NCBI GenBank assembly: GCA_035249305.1
Contig: DATFGQ010000025.1
Coordinates: 22,442 to 86,441, forward strand
Direction of reading: 5' to 3'
Length of the DNA stretch: 64,000 bases
Source: DASUNP01 sp035249305
GTDB lineage: Bacteria; Acidobacteriota; Blastocatellia; UBA7656
Shown in pieces: positions 17,150-25,474 of the stretch. Numbering within the stretch: the stretch's first letter is position 1; every line of letters begins with the position of its first letter. The position numbers and the translations under genes were made by a program. The notes below the pieces were generated by a model. It worked only from the letters and a program-made list of their open reading frames with translations, was not told the DNA's origin and did not search any database.

Positions 17150-19129
17150 CTACTCGCAATCGGCGCAATCGCCCGGCTCGCCGAGCACCATAGCGCCGTG
17201 CGACTGCGATATGACGTCGCCTAAGAGTATCCCGTCGCCTAACAGGATGCCGTCGCCTAACAGTATTCCGTCGCCCAGGAGTATGCCGTCGCCTAACAGT
17301 ATTCCGTCCCCGAGCAGTATGCCGCAGCTCAGGAAAGGCGACCCGTCGCCAAGCAGTATGCCGTTGCTTGTCAGGATAGTGTGGCCGAGCATTATCCCGT
17401 TCGATATCATCGTCGCATCGCCCAGGAGTATGCCGTCGCCTAACAGTACCCCGTCGCCCAGCAGTATGCCCAGGTTGTAAATCTTTTGATACTTCGTTAT
17501 CAGCTCTGTCCCCGTGGCGTAGGTGTAGCCCGCTATGATGCCTTGCGCCCAGGGGAAAGTGTGGCCCGCGATGGTCGTCTGCGGCGTGGGCGGTGTCGCG
17601 GTAGTGAGCATCTGTGAGCCGAGCGGCGTCGCGTTTGTCAGGTTCGTGCGCACGAGCTTCGCCAGCCTGATCGCGCCTTCGACGTTCACCTGGCCCGCGC
17701 CCTGCTCTAACATATTGAAGCCCGCGACCGGCTGAGACGTGTACATCAGGATGGCTTTGACCATGCCCGGCGTCAGGCTCGGGTTGGCTTGCAGCATCAA
17801 AGCGACCGTGCCCGATACGACAGGCGTCGCCATGGAGGTGCCGCTCAGCCGCATCATGTCTCTCTCTTCGTTGTTGGTCGATGAGGCGTCCAGTTCGGGG
17901 TGGTCCTCTATGATCTCGTTGTCTTCGGCCTGGGCCGCGACCAGTTGGTTGCCCGGCGCTACGAGGTCGGGCTTGATCAGGTTGTCGTAATGCTTCACGC
18001 CCGTCGCGTCGGCCCAGAAACTGCGCGTGGGGCCGCGAGAGCTGTAAGTGGCGATCGTATCGTCGCCGCGCTGATCGGTCCCGGCCGTATTCGTCGCGCC
18101 GACCGTTATGGCCGATGGCTCGTTGCCTGGCGAGTGTATGTGGCCGTAGACCTTCTCGCCCGCGCTGTTCTTGCCGTTGTTGCCGGCCGCCGCGACGACG
18201 ACTACGCCCGCATTAACAAGGCGGCGCACGGCCTGGCACAGCGGGTCATTCCTGTAGGAGTCGACGGCCATGGTGCCGAGACTCATGTTGACGACGCGAA
18301 TGTTGTAGATCGTGCGGTTGGCGAGCACCCAATCGAGGGCGAGCAACAGGCGCGAGACACTGCCCCTGCCTTGCGAGTCGAGCACGCGGAGGTTGATTAT
18401 CTTTGCGTTAGGCGCAATCCCCCTGTAGGTCGTCGAGATGTTCCTTGTGCCGCCCGCCAGCAGCCCGGCGACATGCGTGCCGTGGCCGTAGTAATCCCTA
18501 TCCAGGTTTGACAGATTGTTCGTGAAGTCGCGGCTCACTACGACGCGGTTAGCCTCATTAGAGTCCAGGAATGAATCATGATCCCTGAAGACGCCGGAAT
18601 CCATCACGGCGACGCCTATGCCGGTCCCAGTAAGCGAGCTGTTGCCCGTCTGCAAACGCATCAGCTCCGCGCCGCTCGCGCGCTCGACGTGGCCGAGCAT
18701 CTCTACCGACCTGTCGAGCGACATGTACTTCACCTGGCCCGACGCGGCCAGCTTCTCAACGGCTCGGACGGGCAGCTCGATCACTTTCGCGTTCAAGTTA
18801 TTCAGGTGATCCTTCACCTGAACGCCGTCGCTTTCGAGCATATCGCCGGCCTGCGCGCGAGGCCCGTCTTTGAGCTGAAGTATGACTCTTACGACTTCTT
18901 CGCCCTCTTTACCTTTGCCGTCTCCGACCTTCGCTCCGCCCGCAACATCGACTTTCTCACGAAGGTCTGGGGATAGATTATCCGCCCGCAAGGGAGCGGG
19001 CCTCGAGGGTCCCTGCTTGATCTGCGCGCGCGCGGCGCCGCTGTTAAACGGGGCGCCGCCGAACGCGAGCGCAAGCAATATGGGGAGTGCGAAAAGCGCC
19101 ACTATAGAGGATCGTTTGTTCGTCTTCAC
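17150..19129 (-). CDS. Secreted subtilisin-family (S8) serine protease with hexapeptide-repeat tail
   Basis: The 659-residue protein uses a GTG start followed by a signal peptide (SSIVALFALPILLALAFGG) and an I9-like propeptide region. The catalytic triad is visible: VMDSGV (Asp), GHGTHVAG (His) and SGTSMATP (Ser). After residue ~545 the sequence turns into repeats of G-I-L-L-G-D, including six perfect copies in a row, then a Cys-containing end (GDCADCE). The repeat could form a beta-helix-like rod or surface anchor; that is inference. The gene is followed after 17 bp by the GNAT gene on the same strand. Confidence 0.93.
   Translation of the reverse strand: MKTNKRSSIVALFALPILLALAFGGAPFNSGAARAQIKQGPSRPAPLRADNLSPDLREKVDVAGGAKVGDGKGKEGEEVVRVILQLKDGPRAQAGDMLESDGVQVKDHLNNLNAKVIELPVRAVEKLAASGQVKYMSLDRSVEMLGHVERASGAELMRLQTGNSSLTGTGIGVAVMDSGVFRDHDSFLDSNEANRVVVSRDFTNNLSNLDRDYYGHGTHVAGLLAGGTRNISTTYRGIAPNAKIINLRVLDSQGRGSVSRLLLALDWVLANRTIYNIRVVNMSLGTMAVDSYRNDPLCQAVRRLVNAGVVVVAAAGNNGKNSAGEKVYGHIHSPGNEPSAITVGATNTAGTDQRGDDTIATYSSRGPTRSFWADATGVKHYDNLIKPDLVAPGNQLVAAQAEDNEIIEDHPELDASSTNNEERDMMRLSGTSMATPVVSGTVALMLQANPSLTPGMVKAILMYTSQPVAGFNMLEQGAGQVNVEGAIRLAKLVRTNLTNATPLGSQMLTTATPPTPQTTIAGHTFPWAQGIIAGYTYATGTELITKYQKIYNLGILLGDGVLLGDGILLGDATMISNGIMLGHTILTSNGILLGDGSPFLSCGILLGDGILLGDGILLGDGILLGDGILLGDGILLGDVISQSHGAMVLGEPGDCADCE
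17215..17322 (-). repeat. 18-bp tandem repeat coding the GILLGD tail
   Basis: Six head-to-tail 18-bp units encode perfect GILLGD hexapeptides in the S8 protease; degenerate relatives continue to about 17480. Third-position variation between units (for example AGTAT/AGGAT) shows they are not all recent copies. Unit number could change by slippage without breaking the frame. Confidence 0.85.
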
Positions 19130-19356
19130 CTTACCTGATCTCCATGGGCTTTAAAGAGCTTGCCCGATATATGCACCGTCGGAACCCTCTTCCGCGGTTG
19201 TGAGAAAGGCAAAGCCTGTACCAGAAGCGTTTAAGTCGCGCTGAGCCGTTTTTTGACAAAAATGCCGATCTAGAAGACGGCCGGGGTAAGCGATTCGAGC
19301 AGGGTCAGTCAGCTTGAAAGATATTGGTTGGTCAATTTGACGGACAGTTGCTAAAG

Positions 19357-20106
19357 CTAAAGACCGCTGACATCCGAAAGCGGAGTGCGCGCAATGCGGT
19401 AAGAGTCGAGATCGTTCTTGATATCCGAGCTAGTGGCGAAGAGATAGAGCGGGTAGAGGTCGAACAGTATCTCTTGCGCGCGGTCGAGGAAAGCGCGTCG
19501 CCTGACGAGCGGGGCCGAGGCCGAAAAGTATTCGCCGACGGTGAAGCTCTCAAGGTTCACCCACCGCCGCGCGCTTTTAGGCAGGGGCCATTTCGTAACC
19601 GCGCCGCTCTCGCCTCCGGCAAGCTCCCAGTATTTTTCGGCTATGCGCTGCTCGTCGAGGTAGCGTTGAAAGAGGCGCAGGTTATCCTTCACGGCTTTCT
19701 GCACAGGCCCGCGCCGCTGTTCTTTATACCCGCCGGGGTAAAAGCCTACCGACACGCCATGTCCGTGGAAGCCGACGTAGAGCAGGGCTTCGCTCGTCCA
19801 CTTCGCGCCGCGTCGCGGGAAGCGTGCGTAGACGTAAGGTCTGTACGGAGGGCGCGCCTTGTTAAAGCGCAGGTCGTTATTGATTCGGCTGATCGTGCGC
19901 CCCACGCGCGGCTCGGTCGCAAGCTCGTCGTTGAGCATTCTGAGCGTAGGCCCCAGGTCGGCTACGAATGATTTGATTACCGTGAGCACGTCGGTTTCAT
20001 AACGGCGGCGGTGCTGGTCGAACCAGTCTTTGCTATTGTTTTCGGCCAGCTCGCCGAAAAACTCGAATAGCCCCGCCGGGAATCCTCTAAAACCGACGCC
20101 ATTCAT
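19357..20106 (-). CDS. DUF2461 family protein
   Basis: The 249-residue product matches the DUF2461 (TIGR02453-type) family in layout: FPAGLFEFFGELAENNSKDWFDQHRRRYE at the start, ISRINNDLRFNKARPPYRPY in the middle, and GHGVSVGFYPGG. The biochemical function of this widespread family is unknown. An AGAGG ribosome site precedes the ATG. It stands alone on the minus strand, about 230 bp from the S8 gene and with a repeat element behind its start. Confidence 0.88.
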   Translation of the reverse strand: MNGVGFRGFPAGLFEFFGELAENNSKDWFDQHRRRYETDVLTVIKSFVADLGPTLRMLNDELATEPRVGRTISRINNDLRFNKARPPYRPYVYARFPRRGAKWTSEALLYVGFHGHGVSVGFYPGGYKEQRRGPVQKAVKDNLRLFQRYLDEQRIAEKYWELAGGESGAVTKWPLPKSARRWVNLESFTVGEYFSASAPLVRRRAFLDRAQEILFDLYPLYLFATSSDIKNDLDSYRIARTPLSDVSGL

Positions 20107-20210
20107 GTGCCGCCTCTTCGATTGACAGATCCGCGCGGGCGGCGACAGCCACCCCGGCTGAGCTTAAAGGCTGCCCGGCGGCGATGTCAACTTCCCCCAG
20201 CAACCGATGG

Positions 20211-20406
20211 TTCCTAAAGGAGTGTTGCTAATATGAAGCAGACTGGCTGTATATTGTAGGGGCAGGGCTTGTCCCTGCCCGGATCGCGCGGAGCGCGATG
20301 ACATCATTGGCCGCCGTGCGCGAAGCGCATCATCGGCCATATCGGCCAATCCGGGCAGCCACAAGGGCTGCCCCTACAACTTTGTTCACCAACGCTCCTT
20401 TAGGAA
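20211..20406. mobile_element. MITE-like palindromic element (~196 bp)
   Basis: The ends form an imperfect 19-bp terminal inverted repeat (TTCCTAAAGGAGTGTTG against its complement CAACGCTCCTTTAGGAA, one mismatch in this core). Inside are a second inverted pair (TTGTAGGGGCAG / CTGCCCCTACAA) and a hairpin around GGGCAGGGCTTGTCCCTGCCC. There is no coding capacity. This is the build of a non-autonomous mobile element or large REP element. No clear target-site duplication was resolved by eye. Confidence 0.65.
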
Positions 20407-20469
20407 ACCAGGCAGCGGCTTCGTCGGGCTCGGTTTGATGTGAGAGGGGCCGATCTGTAAAATCGAGTC

Positions 20470-21492
20470 ATGCGCTATGCTTCATACGTTACGCTGCTCG
20501 AATCGGGAGAGCTGGCCCGCCGCGCAGACTCGCTCATGGAGATGCTCGGCAGTTGCCGCATCTGCCCGCGCGACTGCGACGTGAATCGTCTGAACGACGA
20601 AGTAGCCGCGTGTTATTCGGGCCTGCTGCCGATAGTCTCTGCCTACACCGCGCATTTCGGCGAAGAGCCGGCGCTGACCGGGACGCGCGGGGCCGGGAAC
20701 GTCTTTCTCGGCCTGTGCAACCTGCGCTGCGTCTACTGCCAGAATCACCAGATCAGCCAGACCTTCCGCCAACAGCGCGCAAACGAAGTCTCGTTCGAGC
20801 GGCTGGCCGAGATCTTTCTTGAGCTACAAGGGCGAGGCTGTCACAACATCAACTGGGTTTCGCCGACCCATTTTGCGTCGCAGCTTGTGAAGTCTCTCTA
20901 CATCGCCGCCCAGCGGGGGCTGCGCCTGCCGGTCGTCTACAACACGAACGCCTACGACGCCGTCGAAGTGCTGAAGCTGCTTGATGGCGTAGTCGACGTC
21001 TACCTGCCGGACCTCAAATACAGCGACGACGAGATGGGGCGCGAGTATTCGAAGGTGACCGAGTACGTCCGCCACTCGCGCGCCGCGATCAAGGAGATGC
21101 ACCGGCAGGTCGGCGACACGCTCGTCTATGATGAAGACGGGCTGCTCAAGCGCGGGCTGATCATACGATTGCTCGTGCTGCCCAACGACATCGGGGGCAT
21201 CTCGGAATCTCTGCGGTGGATACACGACGAGCTATCGCCCCGCGTGACCATAAGCCTTATGGCGCAGTACTTCCCTACCAACAAAGTCGGGCTCGAACGT
21301 TACCCGCTCATCTCGCGCAAGATCCGCTGGAGTGAATGGCTCGAAGCCATCGAGCACATGGAAGCGCTCGGAATGGATGAGGGGTGGATGCAAGACTTCG
21401 ACTCGGCCTCGGAGTATTACCGCCCGGATTTCGGCGACGCGAAGATGCCGTTTAAAGACATCGAGGACTTTACCGATAAACAGCCCGGCTGA
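20470..21492 (+). CDS. Radical SAM protein, PflX/COG1313 type
   Basis: The 340-residue protein has the radical SAM cluster motif CxxxCxxC at C83, C87 and C90 (GLCNLRCVYCQN). An additional N-terminal cysteine group (C29, C32, C36, C48) is typical of the pyruvate-formate-lyase-activating-enzyme-like PflX group. It should use a 4Fe-4S cluster and S-adenosylmethionine for radical chemistry, but the substrate of this group is unclear. No glycyl-radical enzyme gene lies nearby. It begins 64 bp after the MITE-like element and converges on the rhodanese gene with an 11-bp gap. Confidence 0.88.
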   Translation: MRYASYVTLLESGELARRADSLMEMLGSCRICPRDCDVNRLNDEVAACYSGLLPIVSAYTAHFGEEPALTGTRGAGNVFLGLCNLRCVYCQNHQISQTFRQQRANEVSFERLAEIFLELQGRGCHNINWVSPTHFASQLVKSLYIAAQRGLRLPVVYNTNAYDAVEVLKLLDGVVDVYLPDLKYSDDEMGREYSKVTEYVRHSRAAIKEMHRQVGDTLVYDEDGLLKRGLIIRLLVLPNDIGGISESLRWIHDELSPRVTISLMAQYFPTNKVGLERYPLISRKIRWSEWLEAIEHMEALGMDEGWMQDFDSASEYYRPDFGDAKMPFKDIEDFTDKQPG

Positions 21493-21503
21493 TGTCGACA
21501 ACC

Positions 21504-21965
21504 TTAAGTCTTAGGCTTCGGCTGAACCTGCCCGCCGGCCTGGAGCCACGCGTTCCAGCCGCCCTTCAGCACCCGGACCCGTTTGAACCCCCTGGCCATA
21601 AGCGCGCGCGCGCCGATGATCGCAGACTCGTCGGCCGGGCACGCGCAGTAGGTCACGACCTCCCTGTCGGAAGGAACGTCTCTCAGCCGAAACGCGACTT
21701 TACGAACCGCCGTGTGCACCGAACCCTTGATCGTGTTATCGCTCTGGGCGTACGTATTCGGCGCGCGCAGGTCGACGATCGTGACGGGCTCGTTCTTTTC
21801 GATCTTCGCCTTCAGCTCGGCGGGCGTTATGAAATCGACCTGCGCGGCCTGATCCTGTCGCCTGCGGGGCCTGACGGCCGAACGGCCGACTTGCTGAAGC
21901 GCTGCGACGGCGGTCGCGCAGGCGACGATGGCCGCCATAACTCTGATCGCTTTCTTTAATCTCAT
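21504..21965 (-). CDS. Exported rhodanese-like domain protein
   Basis: The 153-residue product has an N-terminal hydrophobic segment (VMAAIVACATAVAAL) suggesting export or membrane anchoring. A single rhodanese domain follows: VTIVDLRAPNTY, the active-site loop YCACPADES with a candidate persulfide cysteine, and LKGGWNAW near the end. Rhodaneses transfer or sense sulfur, but the loop cannot give the acceptor. It lies 4 bp downstream of the lipoprotein gene on the same strand and is probably co-transcribed with it. Confidence 0.88.
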   Translation of the reverse strand: MRLKKAIRVMAAIVACATAVAALQQVGRSAVRPRRRQDQAAQVDFITPAELKAKIEKNEPVTIVDLRAPNTYAQSDNTIKGSVHTAVRKVAFRLRDVPSDREVVTYCACPADESAIIGARALMARGFKRVRVLKGGWNAWLQAGGQVQPKPKT

Positions 21966-21969
21966 AAGA

Positions 21970-22767
21970 CTACCTCATAGTCGAGGCCCGCGAGTGAGCC
22001 GGGCCTTTTATGACTGCGGGCTTGTAATTTTTCGGGTCGTACCAACCGTAGTACCCGCCCATGAAGTGGAGGAACCCGGACTGGCCTATGAGCGTCTGCT
22101 CGATCAGATCACCGTAGATCATGGGAAACGGCTTTACCCCTTTATAAGTCTGAGCCGCTTTCTTGTATGGCAGTATTCGCATGTTCGCGCCGACTACGTC
22201 TCTGAGCAGATGCGTCTGCGTCGCCTCCTGCTCGCGCCACCCCCTCGGCCCATCTCCATGGATAATCGCCAGCAACACGTCGCTCTGCTCGAAGCGGACG
22301 GTCTGTCCCGCCGCCGTGTTGGGCGGAGGTTTTGCGACATCAGAATGGCCTGCTGGCATAGCCTTAGGCAACAACTCTTCCAGCGGCTCGCGGGCTATCC
22401 AGTTCGGGAACTCCTGGTTAAGATCGGCAATCTTGCCTTCGGCCGGCTTTAGAATGACAGCCAGGTCCTGTGAGAAGTCGCCGTTGAAATCGCCTACCAG
22501 AAAACTGGGATTGCGGCTCGCGTCGATCACCGCGGCGTCTTTGAAGACGCGGCTGACGGCCTCTTGAACCTCCTCGACTCTGGGCGGGGGAAGCTCAGCC
22601 ATCTGCTTCGGCTGCGGCAGCGGGTTGAGCGCAGAGCTGTCTTGAGGGACGGGCGGCTCCTCCTTAACCGGCGGATCGGGTTCTTGTGATACGCACCCGC
22701 ATAAGACCACGGCCCCCATAAGAACGATCGACCATAATGACGCCAGGACTGCTTTTCTCGATAACAT
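21970..22767 (-). CDS. Lipoprotein of unknown function
   Basis: The 265-residue product starts with a lipoprotein signal peptide ending in the lipobox VLCGC (acylated Cys at 25), then a Pro/Glu-rich linker. The folded part includes FLVGDFNGDFSQDLAVIL, which resembles an FG-GAP/VCBS-type calcium-binding turn, but only one copy is seen. No enzyme motif was recognised. It sits between the di-haem cytochrome gene and the rhodanese gene, all on the minus strand, suggesting a shared periplasmic role. Confidence 0.75.
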   Translation of the reverse strand: MLSRKAVLASLWSIVLMGAVVLCGCVSQEPDPPVKEEPPVPQDSSALNPLPQPKQMAELPPPRVEEVQEAVSRVFKDAAVIDASRNPSFLVGDFNGDFSQDLAVILKPAEGKIADLNQEFPNWIAREPLEELLPKAMPAGHSDVAKPPPNTAAGQTVRFEQSDVLLAIIHGDGPRGWREQEATQTHLLRDVVGANMRILPYKKAAQTYKGVKPFPMIYGDLIEQTLIGQSGFLHFMGGYYGWYDPKNYKPAVIKGPAHSRASTMR

Positions 22768-22789
22768 CTCTCCCCCTCAACGCGAAAGC

Positions 22790-22823
22790 AGAGGCTCGTC
22801 TGACAGTCGCCTGACGAGCCTCT
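22790..22823 (-). terminator. Hairpin downstream of the di-haem cytochrome gene
   Basis: An 11-bp perfect stem (AGAGGCTCGTC / GACGAGCCTCT) with a 12-nt loop lies just past the stop of the 22848 gene on the minus strand. No U-run follows, so it may be an attenuator or mRNA-stabilising hairpin rather than a full intrinsic terminator. Confidence 0.5.
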
Positions 22824-22847
22824 GGAAACAGGTTTGTAGGTACTCCG

Positions 22848-24107
22848 TCACAACGACAACACGAAGGCAATGAGCTGGGCCTTCTGTGTGTTGTTCAATC
22901 CGTTGTTGAAGTTGTTTCTCGCGGTGGCCGCCTGACCGCCGTGAAGCTGAATGGCGTCGAAGATCGTGTGGGCATTGCCCTGCATCATGAAGCGGTGCTT
23001 GGTGCGCACGCCCCACAGCGCTATGGTAGTCGTCGAGAACCTGTCGTTGACTCCGGCCTCGCCGCCTATCCCGCCGCTGGTCCCTATGTTATGCAACGCG
23101 AAGTCGCTGAAGGGGCGGATGATCTTGTTGCCGAGCGCCGCCGGAACGGTGAAGTCTCCGCCGTTGATGATCGTCCCCGGAGCCGAGGTTGTAAATTGCC
23201 GTGTGTGGCACACGGCGCAGCCGACCGCATTGAAGAGAGAATCCCCGGCCGTAACGTCCGCAGTGATCGGCCCGCGGCCCGGGACCCTCAAAGCCCTCAT
23301 GAAGTTTGCGAAGGCTTCGACATCATCCCCGTCGTCCTCCGGGTCTGCGACTTCGTCAAACGGCGCCGACGACACGCCCAGAATGTTATTCTCGTTTGGC
23401 TGCAACGGGCTGGTTATACCCATCTCGTTGAGATAGGCGTCGGCCGAAAACGAGATGAGGCTGGCGTGCTGCGACTTGTGACCGAAGCGGCCTATACGGG
23501 TCTGGCCCGGGGCCTCAAGTACGGCAACGGTGCGGAGCTGACCGCGCTGGGCCAGGGGCTGCGCGTTGACGTTATTAATGAGCGTTTGATTCGCGATGGC
23601 TTCGACAAATCCATCGCCGAGCACGGTTCGGGTCGAGCGGAATTCGTGGCTGGAGAGCCCCGTGTTTATCCGCTCTTGCGCCTCCGCGTCGATGGCGCGG
23701 TCCTGGATCAGCGTCTGGGTGCCCGGCTGCGGGTTGCCATTGGCGTCCGCGGCCCTGAACTCGTTGATCTGGCTGATGTGGCCGGTGACGGGGGCCTGGT
23801 GACAGCTTGAGCAAGCAACGTCGTTGTACGTCGGCCCGAGCCCTTCGTCTACCTCTTCTCGCTCTTCGAATATCGCGAGATTGTCGAGGAACGAGCGATT
23901 CGCCACCGGCGGGTTCGTGCACTCGTCGATGGGCGGGGTGGGTTGGAAGAGCCCGAATCCGTTGAAGAGATCTGAATCAGGCAGGCGGGCATCCATCTGG
24001 GTCGCCGGAGCATTAGTTGCGCTTTGGCTTTCGACCGCGCTCAGTGCGAACGGCAATGCGAGCGCAGCCGCGAAGAACAGAAACACAAAAATCTTTATGA
24101 ACCTCAT
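22848..24107 (-). CDS. Di-haem cytochrome c oxidoreductase (DHOR/CcpA-like)
   Basis: The 419-residue product has a signal peptide (IFVFLFFAAALALPFALS). It has two c-type haem motifs, CSSCH at 99-103 and CAVCH at about 297, with the spacing of the di-haem oxidoreductase family (COG3488), relatives of bacterial cytochrome c peroxidase. It should act in the periplasm; the electron donor and substrate are unknown. The start at 24107 has GGAGG eight bases upstream. The frame stays open back to 24359, but that part lies before the signal peptide and is not coding-like. Confidence 0.88.
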   Translation of the reverse strand: MRFIKIFVFLFFAAALALPFALSAVESQSATNAPATQMDARLPDSDLFNGFGLFQPTPPIDECTNPPVANRSFLDNLAIFEEREEVDEGLGPTYNDVACSSCHQAPVTGHISQINEFRAADANGNPQPGTQTLIQDRAIDAEAQERINTGLSSHEFRSTRTVLGDGFVEAIANQTLINNVNAQPLAQRGQLRTVAVLEAPGQTRIGRFGHKSQHASLISFSADAYLNEMGITSPLQPNENNILGVSSAPFDEVADPEDDGDDVEAFANFMRALRVPGRGPITADVTAGDSLFNAVGCAVCHTRQFTTSAPGTIINGGDFTVPAALGNKIIRPFSDFALHNIGTSGGIGGEAGVNDRFSTTTIALWGVRTKHRFMMQGNAHTIFDAIQLHGGQAATARNNFNNGLNNTQKAQLIAFVLSL

Positions 24108-24559
24108 GCTCAGTTTCCTCCATTGTGGCCTGGAACACAATCCATCCAAGGCGTGGCTAAGGTTGCCCTCTTGTCTACCGATTGGGGCGTTACCCTGGAA
24201 CCCTGGTAATCCTGAGTGGTTCGTTTCCGTCCGGTGATAGGTATTCCCGGATCTATGTTTGCCTAACCATAGCAACCTGGGATTGTTTGGAACTTTGGTG
24301 AGGTCCGCTTTGAGATAAATCGCTCTGCCATCCATCCCAAACAGAAGAGACATCTGCAAAGCAGCCGCAATGTAAATCAGAACATTTGTTATGTCAAGAA
24401 GATTTCAGTCTCAAAACCCAACATAAAAACAAGAAGAGTTAACCGTTCAAAAAGAGCGGTAATATTATCCCAACTGAAGCTTTAAATATTCGAAGAAAAC
24501 AGGTTAGGGCCAGGAAGAAAAAAAACACAAAACCGTAAAGATGTGCTACAATCACTGTT
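24108..24559. other. Intergenic region, 452 bp
   Basis: It holds the ribosome site and presumably the promoter of the leftward di-haem cytochrome gene, and an AT-rich stretch (about 24370-24550) before the small zinc-ribbon ORF. No repeat or second gene was seen. Confidence 0.5.
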
Positions 24560-24712
24560 ATGAAATGCCCAAAATGCTTTAACCCCCTCCGACGGGTAGC
24601 CTCCACCGAGGACTCAGTGTGGTACACCTGCCCGTTAGGTCATAGATACCATTCAGAGACAGGTAGCGGCATCAGTGATTCGGAAGGTCACCGCTACGCC
24701 GTCTCGGAGTGA
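24560..24712 (+). CDS. Small zinc-ribbon-like protein (50 aa)
   Basis: This short frame encodes 50 residues starting MKCPKCFNPL. It has C3-x2-C6 and C24-x3-H28 (YTCPLGHRYH), a plausible zinc-binding ribbon. The reading ends cleanly at TGA. No strong ribosome site precedes the ATG, so expression is uncertain, but the paired Cys/His pattern is unlikely by chance in an intergenic region. Upstream sequence is AT-rich and could hold a promoter. I do not recognise a named family. Confidence 0.5.
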   Translation: MKCPKCFNPLRRVASTEDSVWYTCPLGHRYHSETGSGISDSEGHRYAVSE

Positions 24713-24825
24713 AGTAGAGCGGCTGCCCCCTGGCCCCCAAGCTCGGGGGCAGTCGTAGGGATCACACATTAATCGCTCAGCCAATCTCTAATCAATTATG
24801 TAACATACGGCGCCGACGTGTGGCC

Positions 24826-25035
24826 TCAGTCTGACGTGAGACCGCCGGGGCTCCCTTTTTTGTCGCCGACGTGTGTCTTACGTTTGCCGCCGCCTTTTAT
24901 CCCCCCGGCTTGCTGGCCGCCCATGCCTCCGCCCGACTTGCCACCTTTGCCGCTGCGCTCCGCGGCCTCGCCCGAGCCGATCTCGCCATCACGCAAGGCG
25001 CCTTTGCTCTTCTCGATTCTGTCTCCCTTCGGCAT
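24826..25035 (-). CDS. Small Gly/Lys-rich hypothetical protein
   Basis: The product is 69 residues, starting MPKGDRIEKSKG. The ATG at 25035 has AAGGAG nine bases upstream, which decides it over a start at 25071. The sequence is low-complexity, rich in Gly, Lys and Ser (KGGKSGGGMGGQQAGG), strongly basic and probably disordered. Such proteins are often stress-related or nucleic-acid-binding, but no function can be assigned. Confidence 0.6.
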   Translation of the reverse strand: MPKGDRIEKSKGALRDGEIGSGEAAERSGKGGKSGGGMGGQQAGGIKGGGKRKTHVGDKKGSPGGLTSD

Positions 25036-25474
25036 GTTTGTCACTCCTTTGAGAAATCTCTGTCCGCACATGAACCAATTTGATCACGACGGAACCTCAC
25101 CGAGTAGAATTTTGCAACTGATATTCCACGCGATCCGTCGTTACAAAGAACAGGCGTACGAGCGGCCGAAAAGCGATAATATCGGTTCCCGATCTGATCG
25201 ACTAAATCGATTTAGTTCAAATACGCTTGTAATGCCTCCTTTATCTTGCTAGTCTTATCTCACAGAGTAAGAAAATTTTAGTGAGCTTCATGCAAAGTGG
25301 CGACGGGGGATGGAAGATTTTGCCGCTTTGCGTGTTCGTGCATGAGTTGGGAGCAGGATTATAAGAACCCATGACTGCACTTGATGCAGTCAGGAAGAGG
25401 GGTCTGTCTACCCGTTGATTATTGAAAAAAAGAAAACCGAGCATTGGCGCTGACGACTTGGAGGACTATAGAGC
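25036..25474. other. Intergenic region, 439 bp, with one perfect dyad
   Basis: It separates divergent genes at 25035 (minus) and 25475 (plus) and should hold both promoters. A perfect 8-bp inverted repeat with a 5-nt spacer (TGACTGCA / TGCAGTCA, 25372-25392) lies about 80 bp before the TPR-regulator gene and could be an operator. No other gene was seen. Confidence 0.5.

Noticed and set aside
17215..17480. Possible CRISPR-like array
   Set aside because: 18-bp units are head-to-tail without spacers and encode a peptide repeat in frame.
24108..24359. 84-codon extension of the di-haem cytochrome
   Set aside because: It would precede the signal peptide; a GGAGG site lies just before the ATG at 24107.
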